From: an uncultured Dehalococcoidia bacterium
Lineage (GTDB): Bacteria > Chloroflexota > Dehalococcoidia > Lucifugimonadales > UBA3495
Assembly: GCA_958296225.1 (NCBI GenBank)
Contig: OY282456.1
Span: forward strand, 496,001-560,000
DNA: 64,000 nucleotides
Direction: 5' to 3'
Below are positions 49,589 through 58,609 of this stretch, one piece after another. Under the pieces are notes generated by a model. That model did not search any database, was not told where the DNA came from, and was given only the letters and a program-made list of their open reading frames with translations. Numbering within the stretch: the stretch's first letter is position 1; each line of letters begins with the position of its first letter. The translations under genes and the position numbers were made by a program.

Positions 49589-50356
49589 CTAGAGGCCCAG
49601 CTTAGGCTGGCCGTTTAACCGCCCGATGCGTTCCCGTATCAGCGAGCAATAATCAGGGTTTATCTCAAACGCGATGCACTGGCGGTTGTGTTTGAGACAC
49701 GCTTCAATGGTAGTGCCCGACCCGGCGAAAGGGTCCAGCACTACCCCCATTTCCGGGCAGCTTGACTTTACCATGCGCTCAATTATCGCTAGCGGTTTTT
49801 GCGTTGGATGATTTTCACGCTCGTGATGCAGACGGTGCAGCCGGGACACACTCCAGACATCTTTGGGATTGTAACCTATTTCCAGCCATTTTTTCCCCAC
49901 AAAGATTGAACGGGTACGGGCTTTTTTGGTTTCCCGGTCGTAGGGAATTCGTACCGCGTCCAGGTCAAAAAAGTAATTCTTTGACTTGGCAAAGAAACCG
50001 ATAGTATCATGCACTGACGAAAAACGGCGCGTCGTGCCGCCCATACTGGGAACTTTACGGTCCCAGATGATTTCGTTAACCATTGTCAGGCGCGTTTTCA
50101 TAAACGAAAATATCTCCGGCGAAAACCGCCAGGTGGTGAAAACATATATGCTGCCCGTGTCTTTGATTTTTGGCGCTACCGCCGTAATCCAGGCTTTGCT
50201 CCATTCCAGGAATTCGTCCGGGGCCATCAGATCTGAGTCGTTTCCGTAGTCCTTGCCCAGGCAGTAGGGCGGGTCGGCTACTACCAGGTCCACCGAGCGG
50301 TCGGCAAGCCGGTCAGCCTGAGCCAGAAAATCGTCGTTGCAAAGCGTGTAATTCAT
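49589..50356 (-). CDS. Orphan DNA adenine/cytosine-N4 methyltransferase (beta group)
   Basis: The 255-residue enzyme starts MNYTLCNDDFLAQADRL and has the catalytic motif VVADPPYCLGKDYGNDSD early, followed by the AdoMet motif VLDPFAGSGTTIEACLKHNR near the end. A target-recognition region of about 150 residues lies between. This motif order is the beta group, where most members methylate N6 of adenine. The gene has no adjacent endonuclease, so it is an orphan or phage/mobile remnant. The long upstream open frame is rejected because MNYTLCN begins at the core. A strong palindrome lies just upstream. Confidence 0.88.
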   Translation of the reverse strand: MNYTLCNDDFLAQADRLADRSVDLVVADPPYCLGKDYGNDSDLMAPDEFLEWSKAWITAVAPKIKDTGSIYVFTTWRFSPEIFSFMKTRLTMVNEIIWDRKVPSMGGTTRRFSSVHDTIGFFAKSKNYFFDLDAVRIPYDRETKKARTRSIFVGKKWLEIGYNPKDVWSVSRLHRLHHERENHPTQKPLAIIERMVKSSCPEMGVVLDPFAGSGTTIEACLKHNRQCIAFEINPDYCSLIRERIGRLNGQPKLGL

Positions 50357-50405
50357 CGCCGTATGATGCTCACGGATTTCGCCTCTGATTATGCGTCCTA
50401 ATTTT

Positions 50406-50440
50406 CCCGGACAGAACGACGGCCGGCCATTCTGTCCGGG
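50406..50440. repeat. Inverted repeat between methyltransferase and metallohydrolase
   Basis: CCCGGACAGAA and TTCTGTCCGGG, separated by 13 bases that contain GGCCGGCC, form a 10-11 bp stem. It is about 50 bp upstream of the methyltransferase ATG and 18 bp past the metallohydrolase stop on the same strand. It could be a terminator or an operator. Confidence 0.55.
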
Positions 50441-50457
50441 TCGCGTTTTGCCGACGA

Positions 50458-51633
50458 TTAAGCGCGGTCCGGCGTCCAGCCCCAGGGCCGGGGGCCCCAG
50501 CCGGCTTCGTACACCGCGCCGCGCTTGATGGACAGCACGGGGACGACGGCGCGCTCCGCAGGGCGTGCGTTGCCCAACACATCGTACACCATCCACTCGC
50601 CATCCTGAATGTCCAGCACGGACACGTCGGCCTGCTTGCCGGGTTCCAGGCTGCCCAGGCGGGCGTCCTCGCCGATGGCGCGGGCCGGGTTGATGGTGCA
50701 CATTTCCACCACGCGGTCGAGGGTGAAGCCCATGGCGAGAAAGCGGGTCATCATCTCGGTCATGCTGTGGACGGTGCGGATGCGGCCGGGGACGGTCAAA
50801 TCGGTGCTGATGCAGTGGGGTTCCACGCCCTGGTCCAGCACGCGCTCGCCGATGTCAAAGCTGAAGTTGGCGCGCCCGTGGGCGGTGTCCAGCCAGACGC
50901 CGCGCGCGTGGGCTTCCCGGGCTTCGGGCACCAGGTTGCCATCGCCGTCCAGCACGCCGCCGGGGTTGGCGGTAAAGAAATGGGTAACGATGTCGCCCGG
51001 TTCCATAATGGGCAGCAGTTCGCGGATGACTTCGGCGGGGTAGCGCTTTTCGGTGTCGCCGATATGCACCATCAGGGGCACGCCGGCCTCTTTGGCGGCC
51101 CGCTTGGCCAGGCGGGGCATCTCCATGCCCATAATTTCCAGAGCCGGCGACACCATACGGGCCTTGACGCCGCGAATGACGCCGTTGCTTTCCTCAATAA
51201 CCTGGATGGTGCGTTCCAGGTCAATGCTGCTGGGGGCAAAGATGTCGGGAGTAGTCGCCAATCCGGTGCGGCAGATATGGAGGAAGGGGATAACCTCGGT
51301 AGCGTTGTTGGGGATGATGTGGGCCGGAAAGCCGCCGTAGGTATCGCAGCCGCTGCTGCCGGCGTCCACCATGGTAGTAACGCCGGCGCGCACCCCGCCG
51401 GTGTCGGCATTGACGCCGTTGCCGTTGACGCCTTCGTACACGTGGGTATGCAGGTCAATGAGGCCGGGCGTAACGTACTTGCCCCGAACCTCAACCACCC
51501 GCGCGGCCTGGTCAACGGCGATGTCGGCGGCTACGGCGGCTATCCTGCCATCGCTGATCGCGACATCATAAGCGCCGTTGCGGTTTTGCGTAGGGTCAAT
51601 TACCGTGCCGCCTTTGATGAGCAGGTCGTACAT
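50458..51633 (-). CDS. Amidohydrolase/deacetylase family metallohydrolase
   Basis: The 391-residue enzyme starts MYDLLIKGGTVIDPTQNRNG, the usual N-terminal beta sandwich of cyclic amidohydrolases. It continues with VTPGLIDLHTHVYEG, whose HxH binds the first metal, a carboxylated-lysine candidate (VKARMVSPA), MVHIGDT, and late STDLTVPGRI. The C-terminus includes GSLEPGKQADVSVLDI. It matches the amidohydrolase/deacetylase family (dihydroorotase and D-aminoacylase relatives). The substrate is not predictable. Confidence 0.87.
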   Translation of the reverse strand: MYDLLIKGGTVIDPTQNRNGAYDVAISDGRIAAVAADIAVDQAARVVEVRGKYVTPGLIDLHTHVYEGVNGNGVNADTGGVRAGVTTMVDAGSSGCDTYGGFPAHIIPNNATEVIPFLHICRTGLATTPDIFAPSSIDLERTIQVIEESNGVIRGVKARMVSPALEIMGMEMPRLAKRAAKEAGVPLMVHIGDTEKRYPAEVIRELLPIMEPGDIVTHFFTANPGGVLDGDGNLVPEAREAHARGVWLDTAHGRANFSFDIGERVLDQGVEPHCISTDLTVPGRIRTVHSMTEMMTRFLAMGFTLDRVVEMCTINPARAIGEDARLGSLEPGKQADVSVLDIQDGEWMVYDVLGNARPAERAVVPVLSIKRGAVYEAGWGPRPWGWTPDRA

Positions 51634-51764
51634 AAGAAGGTTCCCTCCGTGGTGTCCGGTCAGGGCGCCGGCGCCGGGAGGCCGGCCGCCGGGCCGCGAT
51701 GCGATGCCTGTGCGCCAGCGTAGAGAGTGGCGGCGATAGTGTCAAGCCGGCTTGCGGCCCCCGC

Positions 51765-51792
51765 GTCCCGCCCGGACTGAGCCGGGCGGGAC
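51765..51792. terminator. Strong palindromic terminator candidate
   Basis: GTCCCGCCCGG, ACTGA, its exact complement: an 11-bp-plus stem located just past the stop of the surface-protein gene on the minus strand. No T-run. Confidence 0.55.
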
Positions 51793-51798
51793 GCATCA

Positions 51799-54610
51799 TT
51801 AAGGCAGCACGTAGGCCGCCGCAAAGGGGCCGAACCCGGTTACGCCGGCGGCGCAGACGCTTTGGGTGGCGGCGTGATGCTCCGCGCCGGATACCGGCTG
51901 CCAGCCGGCGTTGCTGCCATCGTCTCCGGCATCAGCGTAGCGCAGCAGCGTTAGCGGGCGTTCCCCGGCCTCCTCCGCCAGGGCCCGGGCCACCGGCAGG
52001 CAGACGGTCAGGCCCGAGGCCGGCGCGTCCTCCGGCGCGGCGATGCTGACGATGGCCTGCGCGGCGCCGCTGCGGCCCAGGTTGTAGCCCGTTGCCGTGC
52101 GCGGCACGCGATAGGCCGACGATACCCGTACCTCGCCGTCCGCCGCCAAATCGGCCGGCACGGTTGGCGTTACGGTTACGCCCCAGCGCGCCCGGCTCCG
52201 TGACTACCGTCAGCGCCGGCGGGGGCGTGTCGCCGGCCTGCCGGCTGTCCCCGGTGTCCGTTACCGACACCAGCACGGAGCCGTAGCCGCGGTTGGGGCC
52301 GTAGCGCGCCAGCGTCGCGCTTTCGTCGGTATGGTTGGCGTCGCCGGCGATGCTGATTGCCACCGTTTGCCACTGGTTCCAGTTGGCGGCGGTAAAGAGC
52401 AGCGCGTCGGGAGTGGGCTGTACGTCCGGGTTGTCGCTGCGGATTCTGATATTGGAACCGCGGCCGGCGGGTTGGCCGGCCAGGCGCACCCGGTAGGTGG
52501 CCTGATGGCCCTCGGGCAGGGCGATGCGGCGGGCGTCAAACCGGATGTTGAGGTTGTAGATGATGGGCGGCAGCTCGGTATCGGCGGCGGCGGTGGTGTC
52601 CGTAATCGTTACGGGCAGGGACTGGCTCGCGCTCTCAAAGCCGCTGCCGGCGCCGGCGGCGACGTGCGACAAAGTGGCCGCGCCGTCCGCCAGGTCGGCG
52701 TCATTCGCCGCCTTGACCGTTACCGGCTGCGGCACATTCCAGTTCAGAGTAGAGAAACTCAGCGTTGTGCTGCTGCCGAAAGTGTCGCCGCCGGCGTTGA
52801 TGGTCACGGCGGCGTTATTGCTGGTGATGGCAACGGTTACCGCCGCTTGCGGCTGGCCGTTCAGCGCCACGGTGTAGTCGGCGCCGGCGCCCTCGGCCAC
52901 GGAGAGCGCGGCGGGAGAGACGATGAGGCTCGCCGCCCGCCCTTGCCTTATCAGATCGTAGCCGTTGTATTTCAAAACCGGGCGCTGGGCGTTGGTACCG
53001 AAGTCCCAGGGGTCGTCAGTCCCGGTAGCAACATTGCGGTCGCCATCGGCATTGTCCACGTCCACGTTCCAGCCGGCATAGATGCCGGTGTACCCGGTGG
53101 GGGATTGCAGGTTGGCGGTGGTTTTGCCCTCGGGCGGAGCGGCGCCGCTGTCGTCGGGGATGCTGCTCTGGCCGGTATCCCAATAGCTGGCGGTTACCGT
53201 GGCCGTGGCGTGGATATAATCGATCAGCCCGCGCGTAGGGGTCGAGGAGCCCGTAACTGTCCCGGTGGCATAGCTGGCGGTCACCGTCACCACCCCGGTA
53301 AAGCCGATTAGCCCGCCGACAGTTGCGCCGGTCCGGTTGGCCGCTACCGCCCCCGTGGCATAAGAGGCGGTCAATGAGCCCGGACGGGTGGGAGTGCCGG
53401 CAAAAGTGCCCACCAGGCCGCCGATAGTATCCGGGAAAAGCGCGGGGTCGCGGGTGGAGGTTGAGTTTGCGGTTACGGTAACCGCCGCGTAGCTGGCGGC
53501 AATGCTGCTGCCAATGGTGGCTCCGCTGGCGCCGCTGGCACGCCCTACCAGGCCACCGACCACGCTGACCGCCGCGCCGCCGCCGACAGTGGTCGTAATC
53601 TCGCCGGTGGCATAGCAGGCCCCGCACCGTGGCGGTTCTGGTCAAGCCAATCAGCCCGCCGACCTCAAAGAGAACAGGCGCGTAACTGCTTGTTGTGCCC
53701 GCGGTTATGTCCACGCCAATCATTCCCACACCCTCAATAGCGCCATTTCTAACCTCACCGAACAGCCCCACCGGGCCGATGTCGGTGGCGTCAATGGTCA
53801 TATTGGCGATGGTATGGCCGTTGCCCCGGAAGGTGCTGGTGAACGGCGCGGCGTTAGTGCCGATGGGCGTCCAGTTGGGGTAGGCGTCGCTGCTGTCCAC
53901 GCTGCCGCTGTGGTCGGTGTCAAAGTCCAGGTCGGCGGTGAGTTCGTAGCCGGCGCAGCCGCTGGCCGGGCAGCCCAGGCCGCTGACGGCGTGGGCAAAG
54001 GCGGCGGTATGCATGGCCCAGTCGCTGGCGCTTACGGAACCCTGCTGCCCGTTGCCGTCCAGGTCCCAGCGCACGGCGTTCAGCTGGGCCAGCGTGGTAA
54101 TTTCAAGCAGCCCGTCGCCATCGCGGTCGTAGTTGATGGGGACGTTCACCCGGTGGCTGGCCTGGACCGTGGCCAGGGTGTTGGGCAGAGTGAGCGTCGC
54201 CGCCGTGTCGTCCACACCCGCGTCGTCGTGGGTATAAGTTCCGGCCAGGGCGTCGGTGGCCACGGTAATGCCGTCGGAGTCGGCGTCAGCATTGATGACC
54301 ACATAGCTGAAGTCCAGGGTCGGGCTGTTGTGGGCGGTTTCGTCCGTGAGGCTGACGGTGCGCGTGCTGCCGCCGATAACGATGGACAGGGCCGCGCCGG
54401 CGTAGGCTTTGACCGGTTCGGAGAAGGTCACCTGCACGGTGATAGTGTCGGCGGTGTGGTATCCGTTATCCGCCCCGGGGATGCTGGTAATGCTGATGCC
54501 GGTGATAGTCAGGGTATCGGCGGAAGCCGCCCCCGGCCCGGCCAGCAGCGCGCCGAGCAGGACGGCGGCCAGCAGCAGGGCCCGGGCGATGCGGCGGCGC
54601 GGCGGGGCAT
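51799..54610 (-). pseudogene. Frameshifted GLUG-motif surface/adhesin-like protein gene
   Basis: The exported protein is split over several frames. Near the start, an ATG at 54610 leads into a different frame from the hydrophobic signal (RIARALLLAAVLLGALLAG), implying a frameshift at once. The frame ending at 53016 contains an N-terminal beta domain (ITGISITSIPGADNGYH), then DRDGDGLLEITTLAQLNAVRWD and ANMTIDATDIGPVGLFG, a GLUG-type beta-solenoid region. After a shift near 53600 the GLUG repeats continue (VVGGLVGRASGASG, YATGAVAANRTGATVGGLIG). Calx-beta-like and repeat domains follow. A third shift near 52170 gives the C-terminal PFAAAYVLP. It is probably a decayed or phase-variable adhesin. 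Confidence 0.75.
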
Positions 54611-54858
54611 TATTCCACCCCTCCGCCCCCGAACATTTGAACTGTGGCGGTGTCTCTGGGTATTAGCATTGGCGAGTCCTCCAAGCCGCAGTGGGTGTAG
54701 CGCAGTATTGGTTGTTACACTGCATCGCGACGGGCATTTTAGCACAAAGGCGGGGGCATTGGGGACAGGGGCTTTGCCAAACCCCGACAATCGGCAATCG
54801 GTCTGGCGCCGCCCGTCATCGCCCCGGCCGCAGGATTGAAACCCGACTGCGCCAAACC

Positions 54859-55052
54859 AGGGCGTGCAGTCAAATTATTTTGGCCCGCAGCGCCAATGCC
54901 CGTATCTGGCAAATCGCCAGGTATGACGCCGCATTTTTGGCATACCGCGTCGCCACCCCCCGCCACTCCTGGAACTTGCCAAACCCGTTGTCCACCAATT
55001 GCGGCTAACGGCGCCAATTTACCACCGTATCCTAAATTTGACTACAGGCCCT
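54859..55052 (-). mobile_element. IS5-family remnant with both terminal inverted repeats (194 bp)
   Basis: The ends AGGGCGTGCAGTCAAATT and, on the other strand, AGGGCCTGTAGTCAAATT differ at two positions. Between them the minus strand encodes a C-terminal transposase piece, FGKFQEWRGVATRYAKNAAS followed by YLAICQIRALALRAKII and a stop. This has the R(R/G)xATRYxKxxxSYL pattern of IS5/IS4-superfamily transposases. It is a deletion derivative lacking the DDE core. The 54611-54858 stretch holds nothing recognisable. Confidence 0.7.
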
Positions 55053-55056
55053 ACAA

Positions 55057-55083
55057 TCAAACCACCTAAATTGCAACGCTACC
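55057..55083 (-). repeat. Terminus of the GGTAGCGTT repeat family beside the IS5 remnant
   Basis: On the minus strand this reads GGTAGCGTTGCAATTTAGG then TGGTTTGA. As at 1320-1359, the repeat end is immediately next to an IS5-like end. Confidence 0.7.
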
Positions 55084-55148
55084 TTACGGGGCGCAATGCT
55101 ACTCTGGCACAACGGAATTGCGGAAAGCAAAGGGGGCTGGCGATGATT

Positions 55149-55505
55149 AGACTCGGCTAGCTGGGAGTTGTTGGTAGCCGGTTCCCCGGCGGAACTAACG
55201 GCACAGGCCGATGCGCGCGGCGAGCGACGCGGCTTGGTGTGGGAGTTCCTGTACACGAAGCCGCGTCCGGTGGTTCTATGATTGAGGGATACTTTACGGC
55301 GGATGGGCGACCACGGGTGCGAACGCGCGTCTTGCTGCCCCGCTTTGAAGTCGTCAATTTTGAAGTCGTCAATGAGGTGCATTTTCCGGTTGACACCGGG
55401 TTGGATACCACCATCCTGCACCCTCAAGACGGGAATCTCCTGGGTTGCCCCTTTGACGAGCCGGTGAACCCGGCAGTCAGCCTGGAAACGGCACTACCCG
55501 CGTAA
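55149..55505 (+). pseudogene. Remnant of a two-gene module: small protein fragment plus aspartyl-protease-like gene
   Basis: The frame at about 55149-55281 reads SWELLVAGSPAELTAQADAR then ERRGLVWEFLYTKPRPVVL, without a start codon. It is followed by an overlapping ATG opening MIEGYFTADGRPRVRTRVLL. The second frame contains FPVDTGLDTTILHPQDG, the DTG-x-x-T motif of retropepsin-like aspartic proteases, and ends early at 55505 inside the neighbouring gene. A 15-bp direct duplication (GAAGTCGTCAATTTT twice) near 55347-55376 inserts FEVVN. The module is truncated at both ends and probably inactive. Confidence 0.55.
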
Positions 55506-56490
55506 CCGACCGGCTGCTGCCCCAGGTATTAATCAGGCTCACGAACGCGCCGGCCAGGCCGCCGCCCGGCAGCACCGTAATCCGGTCTGCGTCCGCAAAC
55601 ACCGGAACCATCCGTTCGCCGTCCCCCGACGACTCCAGCCGATGCCAGCGCACCCACTCCGCTTCCGGCAGATGCGTATTCTCATGTAGAAACTCGGCTA
55701 CCTGCCGCCGCGTCCAGCCGGCCTCTGCAATGTGCAACATCGCTTCGGGGCTGATAACGCAGACGGCCTCGGATGAGTTGGGGCCGAACGCCAGCATGGC
55801 GTGGGCCACCGTCGTCAAAAAGTCGGCCGGATGCCGGTCGCCGTGCAGCGTCACCTGCAACGGGGCCAGCGCCGCATAGGCGGTAACGATGGTAGCATCG
55901 GCGCCGTAGCCCCGCTCGGCGGCCAGCGACGGCCAGGGGCTGACGGCCAGATGCTCCGGGAAGCAGAAGCCAATCTTGCCCGGATGCCCAAAGGTGCTGT
56001 TGTCCATATCCATGGGCGCGGAGCCGTAGAAATTGGCCTTGAACAGATTGACCGCCCGCCCGATGGCAGCGTTGGCCCGGCTGCCGTTCCCCATCAGCTC
56101 TACGCCGGCGTTCATACCGATGGCATCAGCATACGGCCCGCTCACCACCGTGAGCACGGTGGCTCCGTTGGTGGACGTGCTGCTGGCGTGCAGGTTGAAC
56201 GTCCGCACGGCGATGGCCGACAGGGACGCCATCACCACCGGAAAATGCTCCGGCAGGCAGCCGGCCATCACCGCGTTGACCGCCGCCTTGCCGGCGGTCA
56301 ACCGCTTTTGCCGGATGACCTCCGTGCCTAAATCATGCTCCGCCGACACGCCGGCGTAGTCCAGCATCGCCTGCACCCGCTCCGGCGTGGGCGGGATGAT
56401 GGGCAAACCGTCGGTCAGGCCGTTGGCGAAGTAATATTCCTGCGCCGCGTTCCAGTCGTCAAACTGCAAGGCGCTATCTTGGGTAGTCAT
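55477..56490 (-). CDS. Conserved hypothetical protein of an uncharacterised family
   Basis: The 337-residue cytoplasmic protein begins with DDWNAAQEYYFANGLTDGLP then IIPPTPERVQAML. It contains KAAVNAVMAGCLPEHFPVV, MNAGVELMGNGSRANAAIGRA and GKIGFCFPEHLAVSPWPSLA. These motifs recur in a family of unnamed proteins from actinobacteria and Chloroflexota, often near UGSC-type thioredoxin-like proteins or catabolic genes; the link is from memory and is not proven here. Conserved C (MAGC, GFCFPE), H and N residues suggest an enzyme. The 3' end overlaps the aspartyl-protease remnant on the opposite strand by 29 bases. Confidence 0.65.
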   Translation of the reverse strand: MTTQDSALQFDDWNAAQEYYFANGLTDGLPIIPPTPERVQAMLDYAGVSAEHDLGTEVIRQKRLTAGKAAVNAVMAGCLPEHFPVVMASLSAIAVRTFNLHASSTSTNGATVLTVVSGPYADAIGMNAGVELMGNGSRANAAIGRAVNLFKANFYGSAPMDMDNSTFGHPGKIGFCFPEHLAVSPWPSLAAERGYGADATIVTAYAALAPLQVTLHGDRHPADFLTTVAHAMLAFGPNSSEAVCVISPEAMLHIAEAGWTRRQVAEFLHENTHLPEAEWVRWHRLESSGDGERMVPVFADADRITVLPGGGLAGAFVSLINTWGSSRSVTRVVPFPG

Positions 56491-56526
56491 CGGCTTGGGG
56501 CCTCGCTGTAAGATGAGATTTGCCGT

Positions 56527-57933
56527 CTAGCGGCCCACGCCGCCGCGGCGGTAATCGGGGGCTACTACCACCAGTCGCGTTACCACCAGAACGTCGCTCA
56601 AGCGCGAGAATATGCGCGGGCGAACTCTCGCAGTGACATCCAGACGCGCGGTTGTAATGATAGTGGGCAGTTGCTCCGCATAGCGATAATCAAGAATCTG
56701 GAACAGCTTTTCCTCCGCAAAGTCGCTGGTGCGTTCTGCGCCCATGTCGTCCAGTACCAGGAGATTTACCGTCTTGATTCGCCACAACAGGTCATCGTGA
56801 GACAGCAGACTATCCGGCGCAAACGTAGCGCGCAAATGGTCAAGCAAATCCGCAACTGACGCAAAAAAAACTTCGTCCCCAGCCTCCTGACGGGCGGCGG
56901 CGGCGGCAACGGCAAGGTGGGTTTTGCCGGCCCCGTCGGAGCCGAACAGCAATATCCAGTTAGTTGGAATTTTAGCCCATTGCTGCATAAAGGCTTTGGT
57001 AGAGTTCAGGCTGGCTTTTTCATCCGCGTTGAGCTGCCCATGGCCATCGGGGTTAAAGGCTTTGAAAGTCATCCGCCGGCGCATATTGGGCGGAATTGCG
57101 CCGATCTGCTGTCCGGCAACCGAGTTGGTTATGCCCAGAGTGTAAAGCCTGGCAAACCCGTCCACCGATTCCAGCCGTGTCCGCAAAAATTCGTCCAGCC
57201 GGTTGGGCGCTCCCCGCAAGGTGATAATAGTAGGCAGTCTTGCCGAATGACGCCAGGCCAGCAATTGGAACAGGCGCTCCTGGCTCCATGGCGTAACCGT
57301 CTGCGTGGGAAGGTCGTCCAGCACCAGCAGCGGCGCGTTGCGAACCTGCTCGAAAAGGTCAATAAACCCCATTTCGGCGTCATCGTCAAACCCGCCCCGC
57401 AGGTAGTCCAGCAAATCGGCAACGGTGAGGAACAAGGCCGGATTGCCCCGTTCAATCTGCCGGTTGGCGATGGCGGCGGCCAGGTAGGTCTTGCCGCTGG
57501 CGCTGGGGCCGGCGAAGGTCAGCCAGCCCTCCGGGTGGTCGGCATAGCGGGATGCGGCGGCGAAAGCGGCGACGAAGGCCCGACGATTGACCGGATCATC
57601 GGTAGGGCCGTTGGGATTAGCGGCGTCAAAGGTCGCTTGCCGCAGGAAGCCGAGCTTGCTGTATCGTTCCAGCGCGGCGGTGCGGCGGGCCGGGTCAACA
57701 TCCGACTGCTGACAGGCACAAGGGAACGTTGCGCCAAAATCAGGATCGTTAACCGGAACGCGCCGGGTCAGCCAACCGGCGCCGTTGCAAATCGGGCAAC
57801 GGTCAACCCCGGTTTCCGCTTCATACGACGTCTCCGGATTCCCAGGGAAGTTGTCCGAAAAGCCGTCGATACTGTTCCAGGTATTCCGCGCGGCGATTCG
57901 CTTCAGAATCGATTCCAGGCTTTCCATCGTCAT
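56527..57933 (-). CDS. DnaC-like helicase loader with two AAA+ modules
   Basis: The 468-residue protein has an N-terminal zinc-binding region (CPICNGAGW, then CACQQ, residues 46-75) and two DnaC-type ATPase modules. The first has Walker A GPSASGKT at 142-149 and Walker B PLLVLDDLP near 201. The second has Walker A GSDGAGKT at 331-338 and Walker B LLVLDDMG near 391. DnaC/DnaI loaders usually have one module, so a tandem fusion is unusual. It sits directly downstream of dnaD and dnaB in one operon and should load the DnaB helicase. The start overlaps the dnaD gene by 113 bases. Confidence 0.85.
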   Translation of the reverse strand: MTMESLESILKRIAARNTWNSIDGFSDNFPGNPETSYEAETGVDRCPICNGAGWLTRRVPVNDPDFGATFPCACQQSDVDPARRTAALERYSKLGFLRQATFDAANPNGPTDDPVNRRAFVAAFAAASRYADHPEGWLTFAGPSASGKTYLAAAIANRQIERGNPALFLTVADLLDYLRGGFDDDAEMGFIDLFEQVRNAPLLVLDDLPTQTVTPWSQERLFQLLAWRHSARLPTIITLRGAPNRLDEFLRTRLESVDGFARLYTLGITNSVAGQQIGAIPPNMRRRMTFKAFNPDGHGQLNADEKASLNSTKAFMQQWAKIPTNWILLFGSDGAGKTHLAVAAAAARQEAGDEVFFASVADLLDHLRATFAPDSLLSHDDLLWRIKTVNLLVLDDMGAERTSDFAEEKLFQILDYRYAEQLPTIITTARLDVTARVRPRIFSRLSDVLVVTRLVVVAPDYRRGGVGR

Positions 57934-58609
57934 GGGCTGATATAGTTCCTTCCGGGAGGCCGTCGCGCACCAGCCGGCGCAGGATGGTGGTTACATAGCT
58001 CCAGCTGCGGGCGTTATGCTGGGCAGCGGTGGCGAAAGCGTATTCAATCCATCGCGCCGGGTATTCCTCCTCGGCGGCCTGCAGTTCCGCGGCCCGGTTG
58101 GGGCCAAAGGTGCCGATGTGCTGTTCGTACAGTGCGAATATGTTAGCACGCTGGCCCGCTGGCGTAACAGACGGGACGCTGCCTTTTGCCGCCGATTCTG
58201 CGCCGATACCGGCGGCGACATCCGGCGGCAGCGGGGCGATGCCCGCTTTTTCAAAGTAACGCTGACGCGCGGCGTCGTTGAGCAAAATGCGAACTTCGCC
58301 CCTAACTTGACCCGCCGCCAGCGTCCCCCGGCGCAACGCCAGCGCCAGCGCCCGGCGGATTGCCCCGTCGCTGTCATCCGGCGCAATCCCGCGCAAAACC
58401 TGGTCATCCAGCAGGTTGTAAAGGGATAGCGACGGCGGGATGCCGCCCCGGTTCACGCCCTCCGCCAGCAGCCCCACCGCCCGCAGCGTTACTTTCAGCT
58501 CCGCAGGGTCGTCAATCTCCGCCAGCCACTGGCCCAGGGCCGCCGCCGGCACGGGTATCCGGCGGGCGTGGGCCGGCAATGACCTTTTGGCCGCGCCTGT
58601 CGTCGCCAT
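57821..58609 (-). CDS. DnaD domain primosomal protein
   Basis: The 262-residue protein has an N-terminal winged-helix-like part (RIPVPAAALGQWLAEIDDPA, VTLRAVGLLAEG, and a NDAARQRYFEKAG ending). A C-terminal DnaB/DnaD-type helical domain contains IFALYEQHIGTFGPNRAAEL and WIEYAFATAAQHNARSWSYV then TILRRLV, including the YxxxI-like motif. It would bridge DnaA or PriA to the helicase. Its ATG directly follows the dnaB stop, and it overlaps the DnaC-like gene, giving tight translational coupling. Confidence 0.85.
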   Translation of the reverse strand: MATTGAAKRSLPAHARRIPVPAAALGQWLAEIDDPAELKVTLRAVGLLAEGVNRGGIPPSLSLYNLLDDQVLRGIAPDDSDGAIRRALALALRRGTLAAGQVRGEVRILLNDAARQRYFEKAGIAPLPPDVAAGIGAESAAKGSVPSVTPAGQRANIFALYEQHIGTFGPNRAAELQAAEEEYPARWIEYAFATAAQHNARSWSYVTTILRRLVRDGLPEGTISAHDDGKPGIDSEANRRAEYLEQYRRLFGQLPWESGDVV

